A stretch of DNA of 37,149 bases from Chloroflexota bacterium (GCA_025454515.1 JALOOH010000003.1:1-37149); one strand, 5' to 3'; positions 24,582 to 33,344 are shown, counted from the first letter of the stretch. Numbers and translations are program-made. The notes: generated from the letters alone by a model not told the origin.

Positions 24582-26144
24582 CTACCCGCGCTGTCGGCGC
24601 GCGTTGACGCGGCGGCCGCGGCCGGGGCCGGCGCCGTCGGCCGCCCCCGGGAACGCGCCGGCGAGGGCTTCGGCCGAGGGCTCCGGGGCGGCCGGGATCG
24701 CCGGCAGCTCCGTCTGCTCCTCCAGCCCCGACAGGATGATCCGACGCATCTCCGCCTCGATCGCCGGGTCCGTCTCCACGGGACGGTAGCGGGCGAGGCG
24801 GCGGTCCACCTCGTCGCATGCGCGGGCGTACGTGTCCTTGCCGCCGGCCTTGAGCCAGTTCTCGCGGTTGTCGCGGTCGATGACGGCCGACGGCAGGTAC
24901 ATCTCGGCAGGCCAGTGGGCGGTGGTGTGGTCGGCCATGATCAGGTGCTGGTCGGCCATGAGCCGGTCCACCAGGCCCTGCACGGGCAGGTCGTCCGCGA
25001 CCCTGACCTCCCGGACGAAGCGCAGCGCCTGGCCGCACATGTCGTCGTCGAAGACGAGCTTGGCCGGGCTGAAGACGAGCAGGTAGTCGAGCATGCCGGG
25101 GCCGCTCACGCTGTTCACCCCGGCGAGGGCGGCCACGAGCGCGCTCCCGAACGTCTCCGCCCCGGCCTGCGCGTCGAGCACCGGGGCATCCGAGAGCGCC
25201 ATGTACGACTGGCACGGCAGCTCGAGGGCCTTGGCCACCGCGACGTACGCCGCGTCGAGCGCGACGGCCTCGATCGCCGCCATCGGCGAGCTGGCGATCT
25301 TCATGTGGAACGCCGCCGGGGCGCCACCGAAGAGGACCGGCGCCCCGGGCCGGACGACCTGCGCCATGGCGATCCCGGCCAGGACGTCGATCGTGTGGAA
25401 GATCGTCGCGCCCACGAGGGTGACCGGCGCCACGAGGCCCATGAGCGTGACCGGCACGATCTCGACCGGGATCCCCGCCTCCACGCAGTCGAGGAGGTTC
25501 TGGCACGAGTCCTCGGAATACCGGAAGTTGCCGGTCGCGGTGATCGTGAAGATCGACATCGGCCGCGAGCGAAGGTCGGCGCCGTCCCTGCGGAACAGCT
25601 GCATGAGCTCCACCATCCGCGGCACGCCGTGCTCGGTGAACGCCCCGGACACGACCGGCTTCCGCGAGTTGGCCAGTGCCATGGACAGGCGCCACGCGTC
25701 GGAGACCTGCGGCTCGATGTCCGCGTTCGTCGAGAACGCCGTCGCGAGGTACGCGATGTGCTCGAGGCCGTCCGCGAGGCGGACGTATGCGACGAAGTCC
25801 GCCGAATCGGCGAGGCGGACCTCCCCGGTCCGGTGGTCGAGCCACTTGAGCCCGGACGAGCCGGGGACGAAGTGCACGCGGTCGCCGCCGAGGTCGGCGT
25901 GGGGGTTCCCGTCGCGGTCGTACAGGAGGAACGACCGCGGGGCGTCGGCGATCGCCTTCTCCACGACGGCGCGCGGGAAGAGGATGCGGTCGCCGGCCGC
26001 GTTCGTGGGCAGGCCCGCCTCGAGGAGTCGCCGGCGCATCTCCGCGCCGCGGATCTCCATCCCGGTCTCGGCGAGCACGCGCATCGCCTCGTCCAGGATC
26101 CGTTCGATGAGGTCGTCCGAGAGGACGCGGATCGTGGGTCGCAT
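24582..26144 (-). CDS. Trimethylamine methyltransferase (MttB) superfamily protein, non-pyrrolysine type
   Basis: A 520-residue TIM-barrel protein of the MttB/COG5598 family, with [29 protein letters not shown] and [26 protein letters not shown]. Family members move a methyl group from a quaternary or tertiary amine to a corrinoid protein. True TMA methyltransferases read an in-frame amber codon as pyrrolysine; this one has none, so it belongs with glycine-betaine/proline-betaine-type (MtgB-like) members. No corrinoid-binding protein (MttC-like) or reactivase is in the window, so the partner must be elsewhere or the function has changed. It follows the deaminase by 31 bases, likely in one operon. 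Confidence 0.87.
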   Translation of the reverse strand: MRPTIRVLSDDLIERILDEAMRVLAETGMEIRGAEMRRRLLEAGLPTNAAGDRILFPRAVVEKAIADAPRSFLLYDRDGNPHADLGGDRVHFVPGSSGLKWLDHRTGEVRLADSADFVAYVRLADGLEHIAYLATAFSTNADIEPQVSDAWRLSMALANSRKPVVSGAFTEHGVPRMVELMQLFRRDGADLRSRPMSIFTITATGNFRYSEDSCQNLLDCVEAGIPVEIVPVTLMGLVAPVTLVGATIFHTIDVLAGIAMAQVVRPGAPVLFGGAPAAFHMKIASSPMAAIEAVALDAAYVAVAKALELPCQSYMALSDAPVLDAQAGAETFGSALVAALAGVNSVSGPGMLDYLLVFSPAKLVFDDDMCGQALRFVREVRVADDLPVQGLVDRLMADQHLIMADHTTAHWPAEMYLPSAVIDRDNRENWLKAGGKDTYARACDEVDRRLARYRPVETDPAIEAEMRRIILSGLEEQTELPAIPAAPEPSAEALAGAFPGAADGAGPGRGRRVNARRQRG

Positions 26145-26175
26145 CAGGGCGGAACGCTACCGCATCGGGGCGTCG

Positions 26176-27222
26176 TCACGCCTCCGGCACGGGGAGCCCG
26201 GCGACCACCCCCTCGAAGTCGGCGCGCAGGGCTGCCTGCTCCGAGGCATCCAGCCACGTGGACCGGATCCCGTCGATCGCGAGCTCCGCAAGCGACGCGG
26301 CCGTGAAGCCACAGCCGTCCGCGACCGCCCGGTACTCGGCGCCGAGGTCGAGTCCCATCATCGCCGGGTCGTCGGTGTTGATCGTCACGAGAAGGCCCGC
26401 GTCGCGCATCGCCGGCAGGGGGTGCTCGGCAAGCGACGCGTACCGGTTCGCGATGACGACGTTGCTCGTGGGGCACACCGTGAGGGGGATGCCTTCGGAC
26501 GCCACCCGGCGGAGCAGGGCCGGATCCTCCACGATCGCGATCCCGTGGTCGATGCGCTCCACGCCGAGGACGTCGATGGCGATCCGGATGTTCTCGGGCC
26601 CCGCGCCCACGGCCTCGCCCGCGTGGCACGTCCGCCGCAGGCCGAGGCGTCCCGCCGCCGCGAACGCCGGCGCGAACGCCGCGAGGTCCACGCCGAGCTC
26701 CGTCGAGTCGGCACCGACGCCGATCACGCGCCGCGCTCGGCCGCCCCGCAGGAGGTCGCCGATGCGGTCCACGAGCTCGAGGCCGGCTGCCGGCCCGTAC
26801 GCCTTGTCGATGTCGGCGACGAGCGCGCAGCGGACCGGGACCTCCGTCTCGGCGGCCTCGATCCCGTCGGTCAGGCCCGCGACGATCTCGCCGAGGTCCT
26901 GCCCCGCCGCGAGGTGCCGCGCCGGGGTGAAGAACATCTCGCGGTAGCGGAGCCCGTGCGCCGCGCCGTCCACGAGGGACTCGTACGCGATCCGGGCCCA
27001 GTCGTCGCGCGTGAGAAGCGTCTCCTGGACGAGCCAGAAGATCGCGAGGAAGGAGTCGAGCGAGTCGTAGCGGTACAGCTGGCGCGGGTCGTCCACCGGG
27101 AGCGGGTGCCCTGCCCTGCGGGCCAGCTCCACGACCGTCGATGGCCGGACCGTCCCCTCGACGTGGCAGTGCAGCTCGACCTTGGGGATCCCGTCGTACA
27201 CATCGGGCCCGGTGACGGCCAT
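26176..27222 (-). CDS. Adenosine deaminase family protein
   Basis: A 348-residue metal-dependent deaminase of the ADA/AMP-deaminase fold. It shows the zinc ligands KVELHCHVEGT (H18, H20), the CHAGE motif (catalytic Glu, next to a zinc His), RIDHG and NTDDP, all in family order. The reaction would be hydrolytic deamination of adenosine or a related 6-aminopurine (deoxyadenosine, adenine, aminodeoxyfutalosine); the substrate cannot be settled by motif. I chose ATG 27222 because agaggga lies 5 bases upstream; ATGs at 27237 and 27261 are alternatives. Confidence 0.9.
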   Translation of the reverse strand: MAVTGPDVYDGIPKVELHCHVEGTVRPSTVVELARRAGHPLPVDDPRQLYRYDSLDSFLAIFWLVQETLLTRDDWARIAYESLVDGAAHGLRYREMFFTPARHLAAGQDLGEIVAGLTDGIEAAETEVPVRCALVADIDKAYGPAAGLELVDRIGDLLRGGRARRVIGVGADSTELGVDLAAFAPAFAAAGRLGLRRTCHAGEAVGAGPENIRIAIDVLGVERIDHGIAIVEDPALLRRVASEGIPLTVCPTSNVVIANRYASLAEHPLPAMRDAGLLVTINTDDPAMMGLDLGAEYRAVADGCGFTAASLAELAIDGIRSTWLDASEQAALRADFEGVVAGLPVPEA

Positions 27223-27336
27223 CGCGTTCCCTCTCATCGGCGCATCGTCCCCCACGGGCATTCTGCCGCGCGCGCGTCGCCCGGGGGAGGGCGATGCGCG
27301 CGCGTGTCCGGCAGCGCGTGCCCGGCGGGGGAGCGA

Positions 27337-27684
27337 TCAGGCCGGCGTGGGCAGGAGCACGAGGAGGTTCCAGCCCGCCAGGCCGCCGACCACCAGGAGC
27401 CGCGCCGCGAACGGCCAGCCGGTCCGCCATGCCCAGGCGGCCGCGAGCACCGGGAGGAAGAGGAGCCACGCGAGTCCCTGGACGACCAGCGGGAGCGCCC
27501 GCAGGCGGCGCCAGACGGCGTCGATCCGGGCAGGGTCGCGCACGAGCGCGGCAGCGAACGCGACCCACAGTGCGGCGAACGCGAGCAGGAGGATCCCGCT
27601 CGACGCGAGGATCGGGATCGGCGCGGTGACGGCGCCGACGAGGGCGGCGAGGCCGTCGGTGAGCGCGGTGACGATGCTGTCCAC
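27337..27684 (-). CDS. Small membrane protein, tandem paralog B
   Basis: A 115-residue protein with three or four hydrophobic helices. Its last third (VQGLAWLLFLPVLAAAWAWRTGW, GWNLLVLLP) matches the end of the next gene upstream almost residue for residue, so the two arose by tandem duplication. The GTG at 27684 has aaggag upstream with 7-base spacing. The 272-residue ORF drawn here in the track joins this frame to shadow sequence. I know no family name. It is probably transcribed with its paralog from the TetR-controlled divergent promoter. Confidence 0.7.
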   Translation of the reverse strand: MDSIVTALTDGLAALVGAVTAPIPILASSGILLLAFAALWVAFAAALVRDPARIDAVWRRLRALPLVVQGLAWLLFLPVLAAAWAWRTGWPFAARLLVVGGLAGWNLLVLLPTPA

Positions 27685-27754
27685 GGGGATGCTCCTTCGG
27701 GTGGTGTCGGGATCGGCCTCGGCGGCTGCCCGGCGGCCGCCCTGGCCTCGGCGG

Positions 27755-28186
27755 CTACTCGGCGACGCCGGGGACGTCAAGCGCCGCCGGATCGCCGGAC
27801 GCGTCGCCGCTCCCGGGGGTGGCGCTCCCACGGCGGGGGAGGAAGACGAGCAGGTTCCAGGCGCCGATCCCCACGACGAGGACGACCCGGACGGCGAGCG
27901 GCCAGTCGGTCTGCCACGCCCACAGCGCGGCCGTGAAGGGCAGGAACAGCAGCCAGAGGACCGCCTGGACGGCGAGCGGCTGCCCCGCGATCGCCGCCCA
28001 CGCGGCGTCGAGCGCCGAGGGCTCGAGCACCAGCGCCGCCCAGAGGACGACCCACCCGACGGCGAACCCGGCGAAGAGGAGGCCGGTGCGGATGAGCACG
28101 GGCACGATGCCCGTGACCGGGAGGATGACCCAGCGGACGAAGCGGTCGATCCCACGATCGACCAGGTTCCCTGTGGCGACGGTCAT
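27755..28186 (-). CDS. Small membrane protein, tandem paralog A
   Basis: A 143-residue protein with about four helices (ILPVTGIVPVLIRTGLLFAGF; LWAALVL; VLWLLFLPFTAALWAWQT; VVLVVGIGAWNLLVFLP) and a short disordered tail. The motif WLLFLPxxAAxWAWxTxWP...WNLLVxLP is shared with the downstream paralog. ATG 28186 follows aagga. It lies divergent to a TetR gene with an inverted-repeat operator in between, so it is the probable target of that repressor. A role in membrane stress or small-molecule tolerance is a guess from context. Confidence 0.75.
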   Translation of the reverse strand: MTVATGNLVDRGIDRFVRWVILPVTGIVPVLIRTGLLFAGFAVGWVVLWAALVLEPSALDAAWAAIAGQPLAVQAVLWLLFLPFTAALWAWQTDWPLAVRVVLVVGIGAWNLLVFLPRRGSATPGSGDASGDPAALDVPGVAE

Positions 28187-28257
28187 GGTGCGCTGTCCTT
28201 CGGCTCGGGCCCGGCGGGAACGCGCTCCGGGCGGTGGTCCACCGGGGTGGTGGTAGA

Positions 28258-28283
28258 CTGTACGGTGTATGATTACCATACAG
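28258..28283. promoter_or_regulatory. Inverted-repeat operator between TetR gene and paralogous membrane proteins
   Basis: CTGTACGGT (28258-28266) and ACCATACAG (28275-28283) are inverted repeats with 8 of 9 bases matching, separated by 8 bases. The block sits in the AT-rich centre of the divergent promoter region, where a TetR dimer would be expected to bind and repress both directions. Confidence 0.6.
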
Positions 28284-28324
28284 CGTATAGGAATGCAAGA
28301 GGGATGAGCGACGAGGGCATGCCG

Positions 28325-29143
28325 ATGACGGAGCGGGAGACGACGGTGCGGGCCGACGGCGCCGCGGCGGCCGACGACGCCGCGATGGAGGCGGCCACGG
28401 CCCGGGAGCCCCACCTGCCGACGCCGCCGTGGCGCAGCGACGTCCAGCGCCGTGCGCGCCGCGGCCCGGCGCCGCAGCTGGACCGCGAGCGGATCGTGGC
28501 CGCCGCGCTGCGGATCATCGACGCGGAGGGCGTGGACGCCCTGTCCCTCCGTCGCCTGGCCGACGACCTGCGCGTGACGCCGATGTCGCTCTACTGGCAC
28601 GTGGCGGACAAGGCCGAGCTGCTCGAGCTCGTGGGCCATGCCGTGCTCGCGGAGATCGAACTGCCGGATCGGGCCGGCGACTGGCAGGCGCAGCTGCGCG
28701 ACGTCCATCGCGCCATGTTCGACGCCTTCCTTCGGCACCCGAACGCGACGGACCTGCTCATCGGGCGGGCGCGGTTCGGTCCGGGCGGCCTGGCGACCTT
28801 CGAGCGGATCCTCGAGATCCTCCTCGACGCCGGCTTCACGCCCGTCGACGCCTTCGACGCGTACCAGTCGCTCTACCTGTTCTCCCTCGGGTTCATGGCG
28901 ACGTCCACCCGGAGCCCCGAGTTCGTCGCGGTCCAGCGAGCCGGCGCGGCGTACATGGCCACGCTCCCGGCCGAGCGGTTCCCGGCGATCCGCGCGGTGA
29001 CGCCGACGATCGGGCGGCGATCGCTCGACGAGCAGTTCGCGGTCGGCCTCGACGTCGTCATCGCGGGGGTCGCCGCGCGGCGGGCGGCGGCAGTGGCAGC
29101 CGACGGCGGCGTGGCTGGCGAAGGGACGCGGGGCGCACGATGA
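28325..29143 (+). CDS. TetR family regulator (TetR_C-type)
   Basis: A 272-residue repressor. About 45 low-complexity N-terminal residues precede the DNA-binding domain (LDRERIVAAALRIIDAEGVDALSLRRLADDL, then VTPMSLYWHVADKAELLEL), followed by a helical ligand and dimer domain with FDAFLRHPNATDLL, as in tetracycline-repressor-like C-termini. ATG 28325 has gaggg at 7-base spacing; ATG 28304 is in frame but its purine run touches the start codon. The palindrome just upstream is its likely operator. The methyltransferase gene overlaps its stop by ATGA. Confidence 0.88.
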   Translation: MTERETTVRADGAAAADDAAMEAATAREPHLPTPPWRSDVQRRARRGPAPQLDRERIVAAALRIIDAEGVDALSLRRLADDLRVTPMSLYWHVADKAELLELVGHAVLAEIELPDRAGDWQAQLRDVHRAMFDAFLRHPNATDLLIGRARFGPGGLATFERILEILLDAGFTPVDAFDAYQSLYLFSLGFMATSTRSPEFVAVQRAGAAYMATLPAERFPAIRAVTPTIGRRSLDEQFAVGLDVVIAGVAARRAAAVAADGGVAGEGTRGAR

Positions 29144-30108
29144 GGGCGCGCCCGACAGCGCTCACGCCCGACGCCCTGGCTCGTGCCCTCGCGCGACCGG
29201 AGCCCTTCGCGGGCCACGACGCGCCGTTCTGGGACGACCCCTGGATCGCCCGCGGGATGCTCGCCGCGCACCTCGATCCGGACACCGATGCCGCGAGCAG
29301 GCGGCCGGACGCGATCGACCGGATCGTCGCGCACCTCGCGGGCGCATTCCCGCTCCGCCGGGGGGACACGCTCATCGACCTGGGGTGCGGACCGGGGCTG
29401 TACGCCGAACGTTTCGCGGCGCGCGGCGTCGGCGTGACCGGGATCGACCTGTCGGCGGGCTCGATCGCCCATGCCGTCGCGTCCGCCCGAGCGGGGAGAC
29501 TCCCGATCGACTACCGCGTCGCGGACTACACGACCGAGGGACTCGGCGGCCCGTTCGATGCCGCCGTCCTCATCTACCTCGATGTCGGCGTCCTGCCCGA
29601 CGGCCCGCGCGACCGGCTGCTCGACGCGGTCCAGGCGGCGCTGCGCCCCGGCGGGGCCTTCGCCTTCGACGTCCATGCGCCGCCCCGCCACCGCCCCCCG
29701 GACGGCGGGATCGGGGTGTGGCGCTCGGAGGGTGGCTTCTGGCGCCCCGGCCCCCACCTGGTCGTCGAGACCACCTATCGGTTCGGCGCCGACCTGGACC
29801 TCGCACAGCACGCGGTCGTCGACGCCGACCGCATCACGACCTACCGCGTGTGGGACCGCGCGTACGCCCTCGCCGACCTCCGCGCGCTCCTCCGACGGCA
29901 CGGGCTCGCAGTGGAGCACGCATGGGAGGACCTCGCGGGGACGCCGCGCCGCCGGTCGTCGCCCACGCTGGGGATCGTGGCGCGTCGTGTGCGAGGCCGC
30001 GGGCGCGGCCCCCGCTCCTACCCGGCCGCGGGGACCGGCGCCTCGGCGATCGGGAACTCCACGACCGTCCGGATCCGCTCGGGCGGCGTGTCCGGCTCGC
30101 TCAGGTAG
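29140..30108 (+). CDS. Class I SAM-dependent methyltransferase
   Basis: A 322-residue Rossmann-fold methyltransferase. Motif I is LIDLGCGPGLYAERFA with the acidic end of strand 2 in VTGIDLSAGSI; the post-motif AVLIYLDVGVLP and the segment LLDAVQAALRPGGAFAFDVHAP are typical of Methyltransf_25/11 proteins. The last 25 or so residues (after IVARRV) are low complexity and overlap the convergent GyrI-like gene by 91 bases, so the true C-terminus probably reads into that gene's 3-prime end. It is translationally coupled to the TetR gene. Substrate unknown. Confidence 0.85.
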   Translation: MRARPTALTPDALARALARPEPFAGHDAPFWDDPWIARGMLAAHLDPDTDAASRRPDAIDRIVAHLAGAFPLRRGDTLIDLGCGPGLYAERFAARGVGVTGIDLSAGSIAHAVASARAGRLPIDYRVADYTTEGLGGPFDAAVLIYLDVGVLPDGPRDRLLDAVQAALRPGGAFAFDVHAPPRHRPPDGGIGVWRSEGGFWRPGPHLVVETTYRFGADLDLAQHAVVDADRITTYRVWDRAYALADLRALLRRHGLAVEHAWEDLAGTPRRRSSPTLGIVARRVRGRGRGPRSYPAAGTGASAIGNSTTVRIRSGGVSGSLR

Positions 30109-30503
30109 ACCTCGCGCGGCGGGCCCACGACGGTCACGGAGCTCGCTTCCACCCACGCCATCATCGCCGAGTACGCGGCGCCGATCGTGTCGTACGGGCC
30201 CACGTGCAGGAGCGTGGCGAACGTGCCCGCGGGCAGCTCCGTCACCGCCCAGCCCTCCGGGGCGCCGACCGCGCGCGCCACCGGCGCGCAGACCTCGATG
30301 TCGAAGGGATCGTCGTCCGACGGCATCCCGTGGTAGATGACGAACGGCGGCCCGCTCGGCTGCGCGCCGTGGGCCCCGGCGTACCCGTACACCTCGCCGA
30401 ACGCCTGCGCCATCGCCGGGCCGATCCCGGACAGGCGGACCGATCTGCGTCGGGAGATGACGAGGATCGCGTCGCGGTGCCCGACCTTGACCTCGTGTTC
30501 CAT
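30018..30503 (-). CDS. GyrI-like (AraC effector-binding) domain protein
   Basis: A 161-residue stand-alone small-molecule-binding domain of the GyrI/SOUL-like type: duplicated beta-alpha-beta-beta units with ISRRRSVRLSGIGPAMAQAFGEVYGY near the start and LPAGTFATLLHVGPYDTIGAAYSAMMAW in the second half, then REVYLSEPDTPPE close to the end. Such domains bind hydrophobic cations or drugs and occur in BmrR-type regulators; here no DNA-binding domain is attached. gaggg lies 7 bases before the ATG. It is convergent with, and overlaps, the methyltransferase gene. Confidence 0.87.
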   Translation of the reverse strand: MEHEVKVGHRDAILVISRRRSVRLSGIGPAMAQAFGEVYGYAGAHGAQPSGPPFVIYHGMPSDDDPFDIEVCAPVARAVGAPEGWAVTELPAGTFATLLHVGPYDTIGAAYSAMMAWVEASSVTVVGPPREVYLSEPDTPPERIRTVVEFPIAEAPVPAAG

Positions 30504-30773
30504 CGTGCGGCCCTCGTGGTGCGTCCCGCGGGCACGGCCGACCCGGCGGCGCCGCGGCGGGTGACCGGGCCATCGTGTTCCCCCGGCCGGCCCACTGCCA
30601 GAGCCTTCGGGACCGAAGTCCGCCTCGTCGCGTGAGGGGAGTGACGGCGTCGCCCGGGATTCGGGGAGCCGTGTCGGGCCGGGGCGCCGCGCCCGTCGCC
30701 GGAACGGTCTGGTCGGCGCGCCGGCGGGCGGCTACGCTCGCCGCGACATCAGCCCGACCGGAGGCATCGGATC

Positions 30774-31439
30774 ATGGACGACGCGATCAGCCCGCGGGAC
30801 TTCCACGAGGCCGGGGGAACGGAGGACTGGCGGGTCCTGGGCGAAGGCGCCTGCGCATTCTTCCGCACCGGGACGTTCGCCGACGCCGTCGGCCTGGTGG
30901 AGGCGGTCGGTCGCCTGCCCGGGATCGACGCCCATCGCCCCGCGATCGACGTGCGCGACGGCGGGGTCACCGTCCGGCTCGTCACCTACGAGGACGGGTA
31001 CTTCGGCATGTCCCGGCGCGACGTGGAGACGGCGCGCGCGATCTCGGCGGTCGCGCGGGATCTCGGTCTCCCGTCCGACCCGTCGGCGGTCCAGACGCTG
31101 CTGGTCATCCCGGGGGCGCCGGACACCGCCGCCGTCATGCCCTTCTGGCGGGCGCTCCTCGGCTACGAGCCGCGCGCCGACAGCCCCGAGGAGGATCTCG
31201 TGGACCCGGGGGACCGCGGGCCGGCTTTCTGGTTCGAGGGGATGCGCGAGCCGCGGGCGGGCGGCGGCGGCGCGATCCACGTGGCGGTGTGTGTCCCCTA
31301 CGATCGGGCCGAGGCCCGCGTGGCGGCCGCGCTGGCGGCGGGCGGAACGCTCGTGCGCGACGCGTACGCGCCCGCGTGGTGGACGCTCGCCGACGCGGCA
31401 GGGAACGAAGCGGACATCTCGACCACGATGGGCCGGTGA
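30774..31439 (+). CDS. VOC family protein with N-terminal pterin-dehydratase-like domain
   Basis: A 221-residue two-domain protein. Residues about 10-100 resemble 4a-hydroxytetrahydrobiopterin dehydratase (WRVLGEGACAFFRTG, HRPAIDVRDGGVTVRLVTY, DVETARAISAVARDLGL); residues 105-220 are a glyoxalase/VOC half (MPFWRALLGYEPR, IHVAVCVPYDRAEARV, AWWTLADAAGNEAD). I recall this fusion from GC-rich actinobacteria and Chloroflexi; its reaction is not known to me. cggagg precedes the ATG. Its stop overlaps the GTG of the next gene (GTGA). Confidence 0.8.
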   Translation: MDDAISPRDFHEAGGTEDWRVLGEGACAFFRTGTFADAVGLVEAVGRLPGIDAHRPAIDVRDGGVTVRLVTYEDGYFGMSRRDVETARAISAVARDLGLPSDPSAVQTLLVIPGAPDTAAVMPFWRALLGYEPRADSPEEDLVDPGDRGPAFWFEGMREPRAGGGGAIHVAVCVPYDRAEARVAAALAAGGTLVRDAYAPAWWTLADAAGNEADISTTMGR

Positions 31440-32455
31440 CAGCCCGCCTCGGCCTCGACCGCGCCGCGATCCTCGCGTTCCGCCGGCGCGCGGGCGCGCT
31501 CGACGGCCGCCTCCCGCCCGGGCCGGACTCCCTGCGCCGCGCGGCGTGGGCCGGCCTCCAGGACAGCGTCCCGCGCGCGGCCCTGCTCTCGATCCACGCC
31601 CGGGTCGCCGGGACGTCGCCGACCGCGTGGGAGGATCCGTCGCTCGTCCAGCTGTGGGGCCCCCGGTTCAGCGCCTACGTGGTCGCCGCGGTGGACCTCC
31701 CCGTCTTCTCGCTCGGGCGGCTCCCGGAGGAGGGTGCCCGGCTCCGCCGGGCGGAGGGGACGGCGGACCGCCTCGACGCGTTCCTCGCGGGCCGCCGCAT
31801 GCCGTACGGCGAGGCGGGGCGCGGCCTGGGCCACCACGGGAACATGCTCCGCTACGCCGCTCCGACCGGCCGCGTCCTCATCCGCTGGGACGGCGCCCGT
31901 CCGCCGACCGTCTGGACCGTGCCGCCGCCCGTGACCTCTGCGGACGAGGCCCGGCGCGAGCTCGCGCGCCGATACCTGCACGTCTTCGGGCCCACCACGC
32001 CGGCGTCGTTCGTGGAGTGGGCGGGCATCCGCCCACCGCGCGGCCGCTCGCCGTTCGGCCCGCTCGCGGCCGAGCTCGTGCCGGTCCGCACGCCCATCGG
32101 CGACGCGTGGATCCTCGCCGCCGACGAGGCCGCGTTCCGTCAGCCGCCCGGCCCGGCGGCGCCCGCCCGCCTCCTCCCGAGCGGCGACGCGCACTCCCTG
32201 CTCCAGGGCGCGGACCGCGCGCTCCTCGTCCCCGACGCGGCCCGGCGCGGCGAGCTCTGGACCCCGCGGGTGTGGCCCGGCGCGATCCTCGTCGACGGCG
32301 AGGTGGCCGGGACGTGGCGGCGGGCGCACGCGTCGGTGGCGCTCCGTGCCTGGCGCCCGCTCACGGGCGCGGAGCGCGAGGCCGTGGAGGCCGAGGCGGC
32401 GTCGCTGCCCCTGCCGGGCCTCGACCGCGCGATCACCCTGGCGTGGGCCGACTGA
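31436..32455 (+). CDS. Winged helix DNA-binding domain-containing protein (AlkZ-like, HTH_42)
   Basis: A 339-residue protein of the PF06224/YcaQ-AlkZ-like group: three winged-helix units, with GPRFSAYVVAAVDLPVFSLGRLP, LARRYLHVFGPTTPASFVEWAG and a C-terminal part with RGELWTPRVWPGAILVDGEVAGTW. AlkZ/YcaQ members are DNA glycosylases that remove interstrand crosslinks or bulky alkyl adducts. The QxQ/QxD catalytic motif of confirmed glycosylases is not obvious here, so activity is uncertain. Starts with GTG at 31436 overlapping the VOC gene stop. Confidence 0.83.
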   Translation: MTARLGLDRAAILAFRRRAGALDGRLPPGPDSLRRAAWAGLQDSVPRAALLSIHARVAGTSPTAWEDPSLVQLWGPRFSAYVVAAVDLPVFSLGRLPEEGARLRRAEGTADRLDAFLAGRRMPYGEAGRGLGHHGNMLRYAAPTGRVLIRWDGARPPTVWTVPPPVTSADEARRELARRYLHVFGPTTPASFVEWAGIRPPRGRSPFGPLAAELVPVRTPIGDAWILAADEAAFRQPPGPAAPARLLPSGDAHSLLQGADRALLVPDAARRGELWTPRVWPGAILVDGEVAGTWRRAHASVALRAWRPLTGAEREAVEAEAASLPLPGLDRAITLAWAD

Positions 32456-32474
32456 CGAGACACGGAGGCGCGCG

Positions 32475-33068
32475 ATGGGGAAGCTGGTCTACTGCCTGAA
32501 CGTCTCGCTCGACGGCTTCGTGGCGGCCGCCGACGGGGACCTCGCGTGGGGCTCGGTGGACGACGAGCTGCACGCGTGGTTCAACGACCGGGAGCAGCGG
32601 CTGGATGCGTCCCTCTACGGGCGGCGACTGTACGAGCTGATGGCGGCGTACTGGCCGACCGCCGACGCCGATCCCGCGGCGACCGCCACGATGCGCGAGT
32701 TCGCCCGGATCTGGCTCGAGACGCCCAAGATCGTCTTCTCCACGTCGCTCCGGTCCGTCGCGTGGAACAGCCGGCTCGTCGCCGGCGACGTCGGGGAGCG
32801 GCTCGCCGAGGTGCGCGCAGAGTTCCCCGGCGACCTGGGCGTCGGAGGCCCGGATCTTGCCGCCCGGTTCATCGAACGTGGGCTCGTGGACGAGTACCTG
32901 CTCCTCGTCCACCCGGTGATCCTCGGGGCGGGCACGCCGCTGTTCCCGGCGCTCCGCGACCCGATCCGCCTGCGGCTCGTCGAGACGCGGACGTTCCGCT
33001 CCGGCGTGGTCCTCGTCCGGTACGAGGCGGACCGCGACCCTGCGTCTCGGACTCGATCAGCTCCGTGA
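32475..33068 (+). CDS. Dihydrofolate reductase family protein (RibD C-terminal type)
   Basis: A 197-residue NADPH-type reductase fold. LVYCLNVSLDGFVAAADGDLAW at the start, ASLYGRRLYELM, IVFSTSLRSV, GVGGPDLAARFIERGLVDEYLLLVHPVILGAG and PLFPALRD are all characteristic of the RibD_C/YyaP family. Members are often called 'dihydrofolate reductase' although most are not folate enzymes; the true substrate is unknown. cggagg with 6-base spacing supports the start. It lies 19 bases after the winged-helix gene and may share its transcript. Confidence 0.9.
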   Translation: MGKLVYCLNVSLDGFVAAADGDLAWGSVDDELHAWFNDREQRLDASLYGRRLYELMAAYWPTADADPAATATMREFARIWLETPKIVFSTSLRSVAWNSRLVAGDVGERLAEVRAEFPGDLGVGGPDLAARFIERGLVDEYLLLVHPVILGAGTPLFPALRDPIRLRLVETRTFRSGVVLVRYEADRDPASRTRSAP

Positions 33069-33270
33069 TCCGGCGGACGCTGTTCTCCATGGGCATCTCG
33101 GGTCGAGCGGGTTCGGAGTCCCGGGGATGTCCACGCATCCGATCCCCTCCGGGTCGAGCTCGGCCGCCGGGGACGCGGGGCCGCTTCCCGAGGCGTGCAG
33201 CCTGCGCGCGGCGGCCGCGAGTGGGAAGTCCGGATCGTGGACGGTCCGGCCGCGGGTGGGCGAGCGAGAG

Positions 33271-33330
33271 TCAAAGATACTTGACATGATGTCCGCGACA
33301 GCATACATTCCCCATGTCGAACATCTTTGA
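33271..33330 (+). promoter_or_regulatory. Promoter and flanking inverted repeat of the membrane protein/XRE operon
   Basis: A consensus -35 TTGACA (33281-33286), a 17-base spacer and TACATT (33304-33309) form the clearest promoter in the window. It is bracketed by tcaaagat (33271-33278) and atctttga (33323-33330), exact inverted copies. A dimer of the XRE protein encoded downstream could bind both sides and shut the promoter. Confidence 0.65.
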
Positions 33331-33344
33331 CATGGAGCAGCGGG

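Noticed and set aside
24582-26144. Pyrrolysine-containing TMA methyltransferase
   Set aside because: The reading frame is continuous with no internal amber codon.
33100-33160. tRNA-like ggttcggagtcc stretch
   Set aside because: No acceptor, D or anticodon arms can be folded around it.
33057-33300. Minus-strand frame with MSSIFDSRSPTRGRTVHDPDFPLAAAARR as a divergent small gene
   Set aside because: It runs antisense to the promoter, ends in low complexity, and has no ribosome site; a remnant cannot be fully excluded.
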